In this document: in pieces, positions 16,486 to 24,009 of the stretch
Position numbering within the stretch: the first letter of the stretch is position 1
How the letters are laid out: each line of letters starts with the position of its first letter
Program-made: the position numbers and the translations under genes
IMG/VR virus record: IMGVR_UViG_3300024518_002266
Span: 1-24,915 of that record
Reading direction: 5' to 3' (one strand)
Length of the DNA: 24,915 nt
DNA from: a virus
Notes under the pieces: model-generated
Seen by the model: only the letters and a program-made list of their open reading frames with translations
What the model was told of the DNA's origin: nothing
Databases searched by the model: none

Positions 16486-16893
16486 TTAAACCTGAGGGCG
16501 TGTCTTAATACCAGTATTACCAACTAAAGCGGTAATAACAGCATCGATTTCTGGTTGAGTATCTACATCTGCACCATAAGATAATGCACCATCAGAAACT
16601 TGTGAAGGACCATCAGTTAACACAGCAAGTGTGAAGTCTGCAGGTAGTGAAGTTTGATCAACAGCGTAAATGCTTTCATCAAGCAAGACACCATCAGCGT
16701 TAGCAGTAGTAGCAACTGTAACAAGTGTATATTTACCTGCAACAGAAGTTGATTCTAGAACAGCACCTACTTCCATGCCAGCGGTGACGGTTACTACAAC
16801 ATCTTCACGACAGTAACCTGATTGCGGATCATATTCATTTTTAAGAACGTCACCGACTTTAGTACCACGTGTACCAATTTGACCAGTAGCCAT
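16486..16893 (-). CDS. Head decoration protein, lambda gpD-like
   Basis: This 135-residue beta-rich protein caps the threefold axes of the expanded capsid and stabilises it in the family. The pattern fits the HDPD/gpD group: a disordered N-terminus, GDVLKNEYDPQSGYCREDVVVT, VGAVLE, YTLV, ADGVLLDE and a terminal strand. It sits between the scaffold and capsid genes, where gpD homologues are expected, 14 bases upstream of the capsid gene. TGGAG precedes the ATG. Confidence 0.88.
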   Translation of the reverse strand: MATGQIGTRGTKVGDVLKNEYDPQSGYCREDVVVTVTAGMEVGAVLESTSVAGKYTLVTVATTANADGVLLDESIYAVDQTSLPADFTLAVLTDGPSQVSDGALSYGADVDTQPEIDAVITALVGNTGIKTRPQV

Positions 16894-16912
16894 TTATATA
16901 TTACTCCAGTAA

Positions 16913-18148
16913 TTATTTATTAGTTTTAGCGTTGCGAGCTTTGATGATTTCAGAAGTAATACTTCTTGATTTTTCTAGGGAATTTTCTGTTGGCTTAATG
17001 TCGCCATCTTTACCTTCCTCTGCTTCACCAAAACTTTTCTTAAGGTCTTCAATTTTATTATGAAGGGCTTCCATTGCTTTCAAAAGTACTTCAGAGTTAC
17101 TTGCTTTATGTAAAGCTTCAACAACCTCTTCAGTATTCTCAACACCTTCCCAAGCTTTAACAACTTCGGTCAGCTCTTCTTTAGCTGCAGTTTCTTTTTC
17201 AAGTGCTGCAGCTTTTTGAATTTCTTCTTTTTCTTTTTCAGCAGCTTCTGCACGAGCTTGACTAGCTTTAGCAAGGGCTGTTAAATCTTCAATAGATTTC
17301 TGAAGGTCTTCAAGTTTAGGAGCGTCAACTTCAGCTTCAACGGCCTTAGCAACTTCCACTACTTCTGTTTCTTTTTCTTTAGACATATTTTTCTCTATGT
17401 TATCGATGCCGCTAGGCACAGTGGGGTTATTATCTGATGCGGCATCAGATATCTTTTCTTCGAAGGACTTCAATACCATTGGTAATTCATCTTCTGGGAA
17501 AAATTCTTTGTAAGCTTTAGTCACCTTTCCGTAAACTTCACCTTTAACATCAGAATCAATATCTTTATCGAAACGTGTTAGATGTTCTACCGAAGCTTTA
17601 GTAAGCTTTTCACTATCAATCCTAAACTTCCAAGAACTATCGTCCTCAGCGTCAGGTGTATATGCGTAGTTTTTATTTAACATAGAAGCTGCTTTTTCTA
17701 CTTCTACATAAACAGTCTTTCTCTTGACTTCTACTTTGTCATCACCTATAGTTACTTCACCTGAAGCATTTACAGTATAAGAAGAACAATATGTTCTATA
17801 ATCCAAGGAGTAATAAACTTTGTCATGAGTAAGCTTTTCAATCCAAACTGAGATATAAATATCTGGAATCAATGCTTTGACTTTATCTTCGATAGCTTTC
17901 TCAACAGTATCTTCAAGACTCATACTGTTTACATCAACTTCAGCTTTTTTAATTTCCGACAAGAGTGATTCCTGTGCTTCAGTAAGTTCTACTTTAGATT
18001 CCTTACCTTTTAATAGGTATGGTTCGTTATTTTCAATAGCATTACCGTTGAATCCATCTGTATTTAGACAGTAGGCAATATGCGCAGTTGGGGAAGACAT
18101 GTCAATATCACTAAGTAAAAACTCAGCTTTGGTATTCTTTACTTCCAT
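16913..18148 (-). CDS. Capsid scaffold protein with beta-rich N-terminal domain (411 aa)
   Basis: The C-terminal part (about 255-411) is a long, highly charged Lys/Glu/Ala coiled coil (LEDLQKSIEDL, AAEKEKEEIQKAA), typical of scaffolding proteins that shape the procapsid and are then digested. Residues 1-250 form a separate mixed domain of unknown kind (SVWIEKLTHDKVYYSLDYRTY). The gene overlaps the protease stop in a TAATG, so protease and scaffold are translationally coupled. An internal ATG at 17386 (Met255) behind AGAGA could make the coiled coil alone, as with lambda Nu3. I am confident of the scaffold role for the C-terminal half and unsure of the N-terminal half. Confidence 0.82.
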   Translation of the reverse strand: MEVKNTKAEFLLSDIDMSSPTAHIAYCLNTDGFNGNAIENNEPYLLKGKESKVELTEAQESLLSEIKKAEVDVNSMSLEDTVEKAIEDKVKALIPDIYISVWIEKLTHDKVYYSLDYRTYCSSYTVNASGEVTIGDDKVEVKRKTVYVEVEKAASMLNKNYAYTPDAEDDSSWKFRIDSEKLTKASVEHLTRFDKDIDSDVKGEVYGKVTKAYKEFFPEDELPMVLKSFEEKISDAASDNNPTVPSGIDNIEKNMSKEKETEVVEVAKAVEAEVDAPKLEDLQKSIEDLTALAKASQARAEAAEKEKEEIQKAAALEKETAAKEELTEVVKAWEGVENTEEVVEALHKASNSEVLLKAMEALHNKIEDLKKSFGEAEEGKDGDIKPTENSLEKSRSITSEIIKARNAKTNK

Positions 18149-18642
18149 TAAGTGTCACCTTCGTAATCAGGATTAGGTATTCTTTTACCTTCACCTCCAA
18201 TACTTACCCCACCAAGTTCTCCAGACTTTCTCTTTTCCCAAAGAAACTTATCGGTGAATTGCATCTCAACAACAGGTTGGCCTCTCTCTATAATCTTTAA
18301 AGAACTAGGTACATTAATATCACCAAGATGTACAGTGAAAGGGAGTCGGTAGGCTTTTACAGGATAGAATCCATCAGTATCGAAAGAGTGGTGAATATTA
18401 CCTGATATGTTTTCAATGTTTTTATTAAAATTATCTACAAATTTATCTAACTCTTCATCTGTAATTCCATCACCATGAGCATCTACTTCCCCCGTATTAA
18501 GGTAAAGTGGCTCAAAAGCTATCATCTCTTCTTCATCAAGTTGCTTGACGATTTCAATAGTGGTAGGTTTTGGGTTAGATTTAGAGATACTATTTGAGAT
18601 ATATTTATCTAACTCTTCCTCGGAAGTGTCTTCAATATCCAT
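18148..18642 (-). CDS. XkdF-like prohead serine protease
   Basis: A prohead protease cleaves scaffold and capsid termini during head maturation. This 164-residue protein has the XkdF/S78-type pattern: VDAHGDGITDEELDKFVDNF (53-72), the histidine motif NIHHSFD (82-88, likely catalytic His84 or His85) and the serine motif GGVSIGG (144-150, Ser147). It is short but spans both catalytic motifs. The gene is the first behind the strong promoter at 18739-18767 and is followed at once by the scaffold. The ATG has no clear Shine-Dalgarno sequence, so translation may be deliberately low, which would suit a protease needed in few copies. Confidence 0.88.
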   Translation of the reverse strand: MDIEDTSEEELDKYISNSISKSNPKPTTIEIVKQLDEEEMIAFEPLYLNTGEVDAHGDGITDEELDKFVDNFNKNIENISGNIHHSFDTDGFYPVKAYRLPFTVHLGDINVPSSLKIIERGQPVVEMQFTDKFLWEKRKSGELGGVSIGGEGKRIPNPDYEGDT

Positions 18643-18738
18643 AGTATGTATTCTGTTTATTAATTACCCTTGAAGAGGGATATAAGAAGCCACTACAAGA
18701 ATGTAATAGCTTATACGAAATGTCGTATGGTTTAACTC

Positions 18739-18767
18739 ATTATATCATAAGTTATACAGACGTGCAA
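18739..18767 (-). promoter_or_regulatory. Extended -10 sigma70-type promoter for the head operon
   Basis: On the minus strand TTGCAC (18767-18762), a 17-base spacer and a perfect TATAAT (18744-18739) preceded by TGA form an extended -10 promoter. It lies in the 144-base gap between portal and protease. A perfect 6-bp hairpin ATACGA/TCGTAT (18728-18713) would start about 4 bases into the transcript. It probably drives protease, scaffold, decoration and capsid genes. Confidence 0.8.
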
Positions 18768-18786
18768 CAAGATAAGGGCAATTAAA

Positions 18787-20433
18787 TTACCCCTTTAAGT
18801 TAAAACCATCTCTTAGTTCTTCTGGTAATGACTCTGGATCGAAATAAACCTTCACATCACCTTTTGTTTTATAAACACCAACAGAATCTACACGGTAAGG
18901 AGATGTTGACTTATTCTCCATATTGTTATCACCACCAGTAGAGTTTTGAGTATTACCTGTACCAGAAGTACCGTTAGATTCCCCTGCCCTCGTTTTCCCT
19001 TCTACCAAACTCCCCATAGATTTGATAAGTTCCTCTTCCGTCATAGCTTCCATCAATGAAGTATCAAAGTTAAGAAGTTGATGATAGTAAATAATATTAT
19101 CTTTTGTTGGAACAAATCCACCGACTGATATAATACGTTGAACCATCTTACTAACTTCATCATAAGATGCTTTATCAATCTCACCGGCAACGATCTTAGG
19201 CATTTCATCAACAGTTAAATCAAACTCATTCATCACATTAAGTAACTGAGGTAACATGTCCTTATTAAGACCATCTTCAATAACTTTAATGTCACGTTTG
19301 ATATAATGTAAGTGTGATGCATTCTTAACTTCAGCACTGTTATAACTACTAGCACCTTCACCTGTTAATGCATGTCCTGCACCCCAAACATCAAAGATAG
19401 CTTTACGTCTATTCTGAATCATTCCAGATGGATCAAACTGTCTACCGGAACCTTCTAACCCTAATAATTTAATACCAAAATCTGAAACAGAGGAGCTACC
19501 TTCTTGCAAATCACTTGGACGTACAAAGTAAGGTTGTTCTCCAGCATGAACATTAGCTGCAGTGATTAATAAATCTTGAACCATCAAATATTCAGGTGAA
19601 GTAGGATCACTATGAGCGATGTCTAATATATCTGCAGGGATAGCAAGTTCAATAATACCTGCTAAGTCTTTTGATGCTCCGTTAACTTCTAGGTCTTCTA
19701 AGAGGACTTTCTCTTTCCACAACTTGTAACAAGCTTTTAATACAGGAGTTCCGAAAGGTGTAGAGTCTGTAGCATTTTCTCCAAATAAGATAAATTTCTT
19801 ACGTGGGATTAACTTATAACCTCTACCTCTTGAATTTTCATTAGGGTCAATGAATAAGTTATTATTATGATAATTTTGGAAGTACTGTGTGTTCTGTCTG
19901 GCAGCTACTATCCTTCTACCGCCATTAGTAACTTCAAAAGGTTGACTTTGATCTAAACTTGCTTGAGGTCTGTTTGCAAGTTGAGATAACTTCCACAAAC
20001 CTGCATATTCACCTTTTAACTCTTTCCTATAAACTTTTTCTAGGATAGAGAAACCTTTCTCTTTAAATGTCTCAGCATTACGAATTGTTTGTAAGAATGT
20101 CTGACCTTCTAAAGTTTCAAGATTATTCCTTACAAAATCGGCAGCAGCTTTACTCTTCTCGCTACCTTTCTTATATTTAACTGTGTACCTAGACCAAGCA
20201 CCCTCAATAAGGGTGTAGTCGTAGTTAAGTACCGTACTGATAGCATCATCATACTTCATAACTTCATATGTTCTCATACTCTGAGGCCATTTAAGTTCGT
20301 ATGGAGCTATCCTGTTAATAACATCTTGATAGAAAGAGATACCTGTAGTACCAATACCTGATCTAGGAATTCTTACAGTAGAGGCTTTCTTTTCTTTCTT
20401 AAGGGTTACTTTAGGTTTTCTTGGTTTTGACAA
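18787..20433 (-). CDS. Portal protein, DUF935 (Mu gp29-like)
   Basis: The portal forms the dodecameric ring through which DNA is packaged and ejected. The 548-residue protein shows the DUF935 pattern: a basic N-terminus, QSMRTYEVMKYDDAISTVLNY (56-76, where family members read similarly), the helix AETFKEKGFSILEKVYR, PRKKFILF, PFGTPVLKACYKLW, and a long helical stem to about 450, followed by a Gly/Ser/Asn-rich hinge (GTSGTGNTQNSTGGDNN) and a short final domain. The start is a TTG behind AGGAG at 9 bases, which gives MSKPRKP; no ATG upstream fits better. It lies between the unknown 212-residue gene and the protease, in the usual head-gene order. Confidence 0.9.
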   Translation of the reverse strand: MSKPRKPKVTLKKEKKASTVRIPRSGIGTTGISFYQDVINRIAPYELKWPQSMRTYEVMKYDDAISTVLNYDYTLIEGAWSRYTVKYKKGSEKSKAAADFVRNNLETLEGQTFLQTIRNAETFKEKGFSILEKVYRKELKGEYAGLWKLSQLANRPQASLDQSQPFEVTNGGRRIVAARQNTQYFQNYHNNNLFIDPNENSRGRGYKLIPRKKFILFGENATDSTPFGTPVLKACYKLWKEKVLLEDLEVNGASKDLAGIIELAIPADILDIAHSDPTSPEYLMVQDLLITAANVHAGEQPYFVRPSDLQEGSSSVSDFGIKLLGLEGSGRQFDPSGMIQNRRKAIFDVWGAGHALTGEGASSYNSAEVKNASHLHYIKRDIKVIEDGLNKDMLPQLLNVMNEFDLTVDEMPKIVAGEIDKASYDEVSKMVQRIISVGGFVPTKDNIIYYHQLLNFDTSLMEAMTEEELIKSMGSLVEGKTRAGESNGTSGTGNTQNSTGGDNNMENKSTSPYRVDSVGVYKTKGDVKVYFDPESLPEELRDGFNLKG

Positions 20434-20455
20434 AGAAATACTCTCCTGAGGTGTA

Positions 20456-21094
20456 TTAACCTAACTCTTCTTTAAGTTGTAAGATCATATTAGGGAACGA
20501 TTTGCTTCTTGAAAGATCGATGTTATAAGTATCTTTTACGTAAGTTTCTAATTTAAGTTTACTTCCACTTTTATCTTCTTTATCTAAGAGAGATTTTAAG
20601 AAGTCATAATCTACTTCGACAGGAGCAGGAACCTGAGATTGATCATTAAAGACAAACTCTTCTCCTGAGATAACTTCTTCAGGTTTACTTAGATCTATTT
20701 CATTAAGTTCTACTGGAGTTACAACGGGAGTTAATTGAGTAATCTCTTCTTCACTTCCCACAAATACCAATTTCTCATTTTCAGTATCAAAACGTACTTT
20801 ATCTTTTAAAAATAAAGAGAAATTAGAAACACCTGCAAATGATCTCATTGTGTCAATAGGGATACCGAAATCTTCTTCAATCTTAGGGAAGAATTTATAC
20901 CATGTGTAGTAGTTCTTTAAATCTCCGTCATCCATAATAAATCTGTAATTATATAAGTACTGTGAATCACTTAATGATAATTTCTGACCTTTAGTTTGCA
21001 ACATGTCAATCAGTTTGATAAACTCACGGTAACCATAACAACGAATACGATTAACACCTTCATCATAGTAATAAAATTTGTTTTTATTGGACAT
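20456..21094 (-). CDS. Hypothetical protein between TerL and portal (212 aa)
   Basis: I do not recognise this protein. Residues 1-110 are rich in Tyr, Phe and Asp and contain FYYYDEGVNRIRCYGYREF and YTWYKFFPKIEEDFGIP. The middle (about 115-165) is acidic and Pro-rich, probably a flexible linker. The last 35 residues (LKLETYVKDTYNIDLSRS) look like a small helical HeH/SAP-like unit of the type seen at the ends of some phage virion proteins. It is the first gene behind the promoter at 21151-21179, with AGAGGA 10-11 bases before the ATG, and is followed 22 bases later by the portal. A head-related or packaging role is likely by position only. Confidence 0.8.
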   Translation of the reverse strand: MSNKNKFYYYDEGVNRIRCYGYREFIKLIDMLQTKGQKLSLSDSQYLYNYRFIMDDGDLKNYYTWYKFFPKIEEDFGIPIDTMRSFAGVSNFSLFLKDKVRFDTENEKLVFVGSEEEITQLTPVVTPVELNEIDLSKPEEVISGEEFVFNDQSQVPAPVEVDYDFLKSLLDKEDKSGSKLKLETYVKDTYNIDLSRSKSFPNMILQLKEELG

Positions 21095-21117
21095 TTAAAG
21101 CCAATCCTCTTATAATT

Positions 21118-21142
21118 AAAAAGAAAGGGCAAAACCTGCCCT
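21118..21142 (-). terminator. Hairpin with U-run after terL, at the start of the portal transcript
   Basis: On the minus strand AGGGCA, loop GGTTT, TGCCCT (21142-21126) is followed by TTCTTTTT. It has terminator form for transcripts coming from terL. For RNA starting at the promoter just upstream it would be a hairpin at the extreme 5' end, too close to the start point to terminate but able to protect the message. Confidence 0.7.
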
Positions 21143-21150
21143 AATTCCGT

Positions 21151-21179
21151 ATTGTATCACAAAAGCAACATCTTATCAA
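21151..21179 (-). promoter_or_regulatory. Extended -10 sigma70-type promoter for the portal genes
   Basis: On the minus strand TTGATA (21179-21174, 5/6), a 17-base spacer and TACAAT (21156-21151, 5/6) preceded by TGA lie directly after the terL stop. The predicted start near 21144 is 2-3 bases before the hairpin at 21142-21126. It would express the 212-residue protein and the portal independently of terL. Confidence 0.75.
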
Positions 21180-21181
21180 TA

Positions 21182-22351
21182 TTACCTAGCTCTAAAAGTC
21201 TTAACACTTCTGTTTCCCATACTTCCCCTCATTGCTGATAGTTTAGTTTTAGTATTATTAGTCGGCATTGGGGTTGGTTTATGTGTCTTAGCTTTAACTA
21301 AGTAGTTGTAGCAACTGGCTGCTCCATCAGGGATATCATCTTTACGACTTGAAGTAGATCTCTCTCCATCAAATGTCTCCAGTTCTTTGTAGAAATGATC
21401 TAATGTCTCCTTATTAAAAGTAGATTCAACTATACTTATAAGTCCATTTTGCGCCGCAGAAGAGAATGGTTCAAATCGAGTTAATTTAGACTTATTAGAG
21501 GGTGTTGGGTCTGATTTAACTCTAAAACCTTCAGCACTGATCTTCTTTGCAATTTCACGATAAGCTGTTTGACCAGATGCCCCAGGATCTATCGGAAGTA
21601 CTACATGGCAATCATCTCCATCAATTTTAGATTGTCTTATAATACTGTTATCACGTTGTCCAGGTCTCTGGAAGACTCTCCCTTTAACCTTAGTGGCCTT
21701 ATCTTCTGTCTCTGGGTCATAGTCCCCAACGATAATGAACTCTCCGTCACGGGTCTTGAGCATCTTCACAGAGGCAGTTGCATCGGGGTGTCTATTCTTA
21801 TCAGATGGTTCAGAAGACGCTAAATCCCAAGCACGAGCCTCTTTACAACCAAAAGGTCTCTTATCTAGCTTATGAAGCCATTCTCTTTGGAAGTAATTAG
21901 ATCCTTCAGGTTGAGCGTGCCAACATCCATCTAACAGACGCATACGGTTAACACGGCTTTGAGCTTTCAAGGCAGAGAGATATTTAGGATTGCTATTAAT
22001 TAATGCTGGGTTATCAAAGATCGTTCCTCCGATAAACAAGAATGTTAAAGGTGCTACATAAACTTCCTTCCCTTCATTCTCATTATAAACCCAACATAAA
22101 TCAGGGTACTCTTTTTCTAACTCTTCAGCAGTGTCAGCAAACTTAGGCATATCATCAACAATTACAAAATGACGGACAACTCCTAGTTTATTTTCATCAA
22201 AGTATCCTTCTTCATCAAGATACCAACTTACCCAATGATATACCCAAGATTGATAATCAGGGTTAGTTGTTGCTAAGAGGAATGAATCATTATCTGCTGC
22301 AGATCGTAACCTTCCAATCAAGTAAAGGAATTGACTTTGTTCAAAATGTGT
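21182..22351 (-). CDS. terL: Terminase large subunit TerL, exon 3 (nuclease domain)
   Basis: TerL is the DNA-packaging motor: an N-terminal ATPase pumps DNA through the portal and a C-terminal RNase H-like nuclease cuts the concatemer. Joining exons 23929-24009, 23385-23681 and 21182-22351 gives 515 residues, normal family length. Exon 3 starts at ACA CAT TTT (Thr127-His-Phe), directly after the Walker B Asp-Glu-Leu of exon 2, restoring FDELTHFEQSQFLYLIGRL. It also carries the coupling motif LLATTNPD (151-158) and the nuclease acidic residues Asp302 (ARAWDLA), Asp381 (LPIDPGASG) and Asp468 (DIPDGAAS). Its frame is open from the predicted splice site with no stop. A TTG at 22321 can be mistaken for a start codon; it is Leu137. 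Confidence 0.93.
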   Translation of the reverse strand, partial: THFEQSQFLYLIGRLRSAADNDSFLLATTNPDYQSWVYHWVSWYLDEEGYFDENKLGVVRHFVIVDDMPKFADTAEELEKEYPDLCWVYNENEGKEVYVAPLTFLFIGGTIFDNPALINSNPKYLSALKAQSRVNRMRLLDGCWHAQPEGSNYFQREWLHKLDKRPFGCKEARAWDLASSEPSDKNRHPDATASVKMLKTRDGEFIIVGDYDPETEDKATKVKGRVFQRPGQRDNSIIRQSKIDGDDCHVVLPIDPGASGQTAYREIAKKISAEGFRVKSDPTPSNKSKLTRFEPFSSAAQNGLISIVESTFNKETLDHFYKELETFDGERSTSSRKDDIPDGAASCYNYLVKAKTHKPTPMPTNNTKTKLSAMRGSMGNRSVKTFRAR

Positions 22352-23384
22352 CAGTTATGTTCAAAGAAGATCGCTACATCTTCTCCAGTTCTCTTATGAA
22401 CTTCTGCATGTTTCCATACAGCTCAGACTATATCATCACCCTTTCAAGAGGGTGCTGTGCGCTTCGGTCATCAAAAGCTTATGACCTACTCTACTAACTC
22501 CTTTTCAGGGTTTTCGATAGTCGTTGCACGCCATGTTTATAAGTATAGTAATTAAAATTTTAAGTTTTTTGTTATTCTTTTATAGCTCTTTCTGTCTCTA
22601 ATACTCTTAATCTTCCTGACAGTTAAAGAATTGTTAGTACTAATATTAAGTACCTCTTTATCTGTTAATCCACTAGAGATCTGATGACATATCCATTTTA
22701 TAGTATTTTCTGATAACAAGTTATAATCCTTAGTACTATTAAGGTCATAGTTAAGTGTTATATTTTTGAAACAACTTTGGTTTTGTATATTCTTTACTAC
22801 AGACTTACTCACCCTTTTAATCTTAGCAATGTCTATAGGTCTTGTACCTTCCATTAAGTACTGGCAGATACTTATTACATCTCTCTCTGTAAGTTTCGTA
22901 TTTGGACTGTCAGTACTAGAAGCTTTATGATGAAGTCCTGAATCATATGCATGTTGCACGTTTTCTGAGACTGTACACCATTCAAGGTTACTTATACTAT
23001 TGTTTCTTTTATTACCATCTTTATGGTTAACTACTGGTTTATTATCAATATTATGTAAAAAACTTTCAGCTAATAACCTGTGAACATATTTAGTTTTTCT
23101 TACACCGTTGTCATTTATAATAGCAACAGTTAAGTAATTACCAAATCCAGTACCTCTTGGTATTAACGTATAATCTCTTTTTATATTAACAACATCACCA
23201 TTTCTTGATATTGTATAATTACTAAAATTTTCTATAACTTTCTTCATAAGTATTTCCCCTACTGAGATTCGTGGTATACTTATAAACACATCGCTCAGGA
23301 TTACCTCCAACATAACTTGGTAAGGCTTCCCCTGAATTCACACAGTTTTCGATGTACATTACTGTACAAAGGCTCTACAAATTA
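22352..23384 (-). mobile_element. Group I intron 2 in terL, carrying an HNH homing endonuclease
   Basis: This 1033-nt intron follows exon bases GAGCTT and ends in G before ACACAT. P1: exon GCUU pairs with intron GAGC, with a U-G at the splice site. P3: CUGUGU with GCACAG. P4 elements are AAUUCAGGGGAA and AAUCCUGAGC. P7: GACUAU (22522-22517) with AUAGUC (22431-22426). P8: CACCCU/AGGGUG. A hairpin insertion between P7 and P3 (GGUCAU/AUGACC) points to subgroup IA. The endonuclease gene sits in the P6a loop, closed by a perfect 13-bp inverted repeat (22535-22547 and 23275-23287). Invasion here interrupts the Walker B region of an essential gene, the usual choice of such elements. Confidence 0.92.
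22552..23247 (-). CDS. Intron-encoded HNH homing endonuclease (231 aa)
   Basis: The enzyme cuts intron-less alleles of the target gene so that the intron is copied in. From the ATG at 23247 (AGGGG 8 bases before it) it starts MKKVIENFSNYTISRNGDVV, a NUMOD4-like start. An HNH_3-type core follows: YVHRLLAESF, VVNHKDGNKRNNSISNLEW, CTVSENVQHAYDSG, with the His-Asn-His residues in place. Two C-terminal helix-turn-helix repeats (KLTERDVISICQYL... and LLSENTIKWICHQI...) should contact the target DNA. The frame stays open to an ATG at 23313, but that would run through the intron P4-P6 core and lacks a ribosome-binding site, so I reject the longer form. It appears intact. Confidence 0.92.
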   Translation of the reverse strand: MKKVIENFSNYTISRNGDVVNIKRDYTLIPRGTGFGNYLTVAIINDNGVRKTKYVHRLLAESFLHNIDNKPVVNHKDGNKRNNSISNLEWCTVSENVQHAYDSGLHHKASSTDSPNTKLTERDVISICQYLMEGTRPIDIAKIKRVSKSVVKNIQNQSCFKNITLNYDLNSTKDYNLLSENTIKWICHQISSGLTDKEVLNISTNNSLTVRKIKSIRDRKSYKRITKNLKF

Positions 23385-23681
23385 AAGCTCATCGAACCCG
23401 ATCGCGGAGTATTGGAGACCCTGATGGTTCTTTTCTGCATCTTGCTCATGTTCAATATGAGTAAATTCAATACTACCTGCACCATTAAAAGTAACCTTCA
23501 TTGGCTGCTCTTTAGATCTTATACCAATAGGTTTGTACAGTTTCTTAGCTTCTGTAAATAAACCACCTGCAGCTTTTAAAGGAGGGGATGTTCTTCGAAA
23601 GATTACCCCTTCGAAATTATCATCAGTTGCTGCATAATAACCTACTTTGTTTAAAAGAAGTCTACTCTTACCACTACCTGC
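23385..23681 (-). CDS. terL: TerL exon 2 (ATPase domain, Walker A to Walker B)
   Basis: This exon gives residues 28-126 of the joined terminase. It begins AGSGKSRLLLN, the second half of the P-loop with Lys32 and Ser33. It continues through VIFRRTSPPL, with an arginine pair typical of TerL adenine or trans-acting motifs, and ends at GFDEL, Walker B with Asp124 and catalytic Glu125. A TAA stop appears at once in the unspliced frame (23384-23382), so exon 2 alone would make a dead fragment. The frame is open across all 99 codons. The only in-frame ATG, at 23684, belongs to the last bases of intron 1 and has no ribosome-binding site, so it is not the true start. Confidence 0.93.
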
Positions 23682-23928
23682 CATAATGGTTAAATGTTAC
23701 AGTGCAACCGTCTCCGCTACACCTCTGTATGTTTCTATACAGATCAGATCATATCTTCATCCTTTCTCATAAAAGGAGCCTCACGTTTCGAATCTACTTA
23801 GACCCTACGAGCACAATGCTCTGATCGTTACACCCATGAATTTAATCATTCGGCTCGGTATTGCCCTCATCTCAATGTTAGGGGTTCCACCGAATTAGCG
23901 AGGTTTAAAGGCACCACAGGAATTATTT
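23682..23928 (-). ncRNA. Group I intron 1 in terL, ORF-less ribozyme (247 nt)
   Basis: The intron follows exon GGUGGCGCU and ends in G before GCAGGU. P1: exon GGCGCU pairs with intron GGUGCC, with the expected U-G at the splice site. P3: CCUCGC with GUGAGG. P4: CGGU with ACCG inside AAUUCGGUGGAA and AAUACCGAGCC. P7: GAUCA (23826-23822) with UGAUC (23751-23747). P8: UCCUUU/AAAGGA. P6a is a tiny GAAU/AUUC hairpin exactly where intron 2 holds its endonuclease gene. It interrupts the P-loop codons between Ala27 and Ala28. It contains stop codons in the exon frame (first TAA 3 bases in), so splicing is required for terminase. Confidence 0.92.
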
Positions 23929-24009
23929 AGCGCCACCGTAAATCATCACATCTACATTTGTAAGAGCTGCTAACTCTTGTTTACCCTTTTGAGGTGCTAA
24001 TACACTCAT
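23929..24009 (-). CDS. terL: TerL exon 1 (27 codons, first half of the P-loop)
   Basis: The exon reads MSVLAPQKGKQELAALTNVD then VMIYGGA, the typical N-terminal adenine-binding and Walker A lead-in of phage terminases, and stops at the intron 1 boundary. With exon 2 it makes GGAAGSGKS (residues 25-33). The ATG at 24009 has AGAGAAT 6 bases upstream, the same leader as the gene at 24633. It overlaps the last 29 bases of the 116-residue gene, so translation may be coupled. It is easily missed because the unspliced frame ends two codons after the splice site. Confidence 0.9.

Noticed and set aside
21182-22321. TerL as a gene starting at TTG 22321
   Set aside because: The frame continues upstream with THFEQSQFLY, a conserved terminase segment that joins to exon 2; the TTG is an internal leucine.
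23248-23313. Longer start for the HNH endonuclease at 23313
   Set aside because: The extra 22 residues do not resemble the family, overlap the ribozyme stems, and lack a Shine-Dalgarno. The ATG at 23247 has AGGGG at 8 bases.
23382-23684. Independent 100-residue protein starting MAGSGKS
   Set aside because: Its ATG is made of the last bases of intron 1 and the first exon 2 bases, has no ribosome-binding site, and half of the P-loop would be missing. It is exon 2 of terL.
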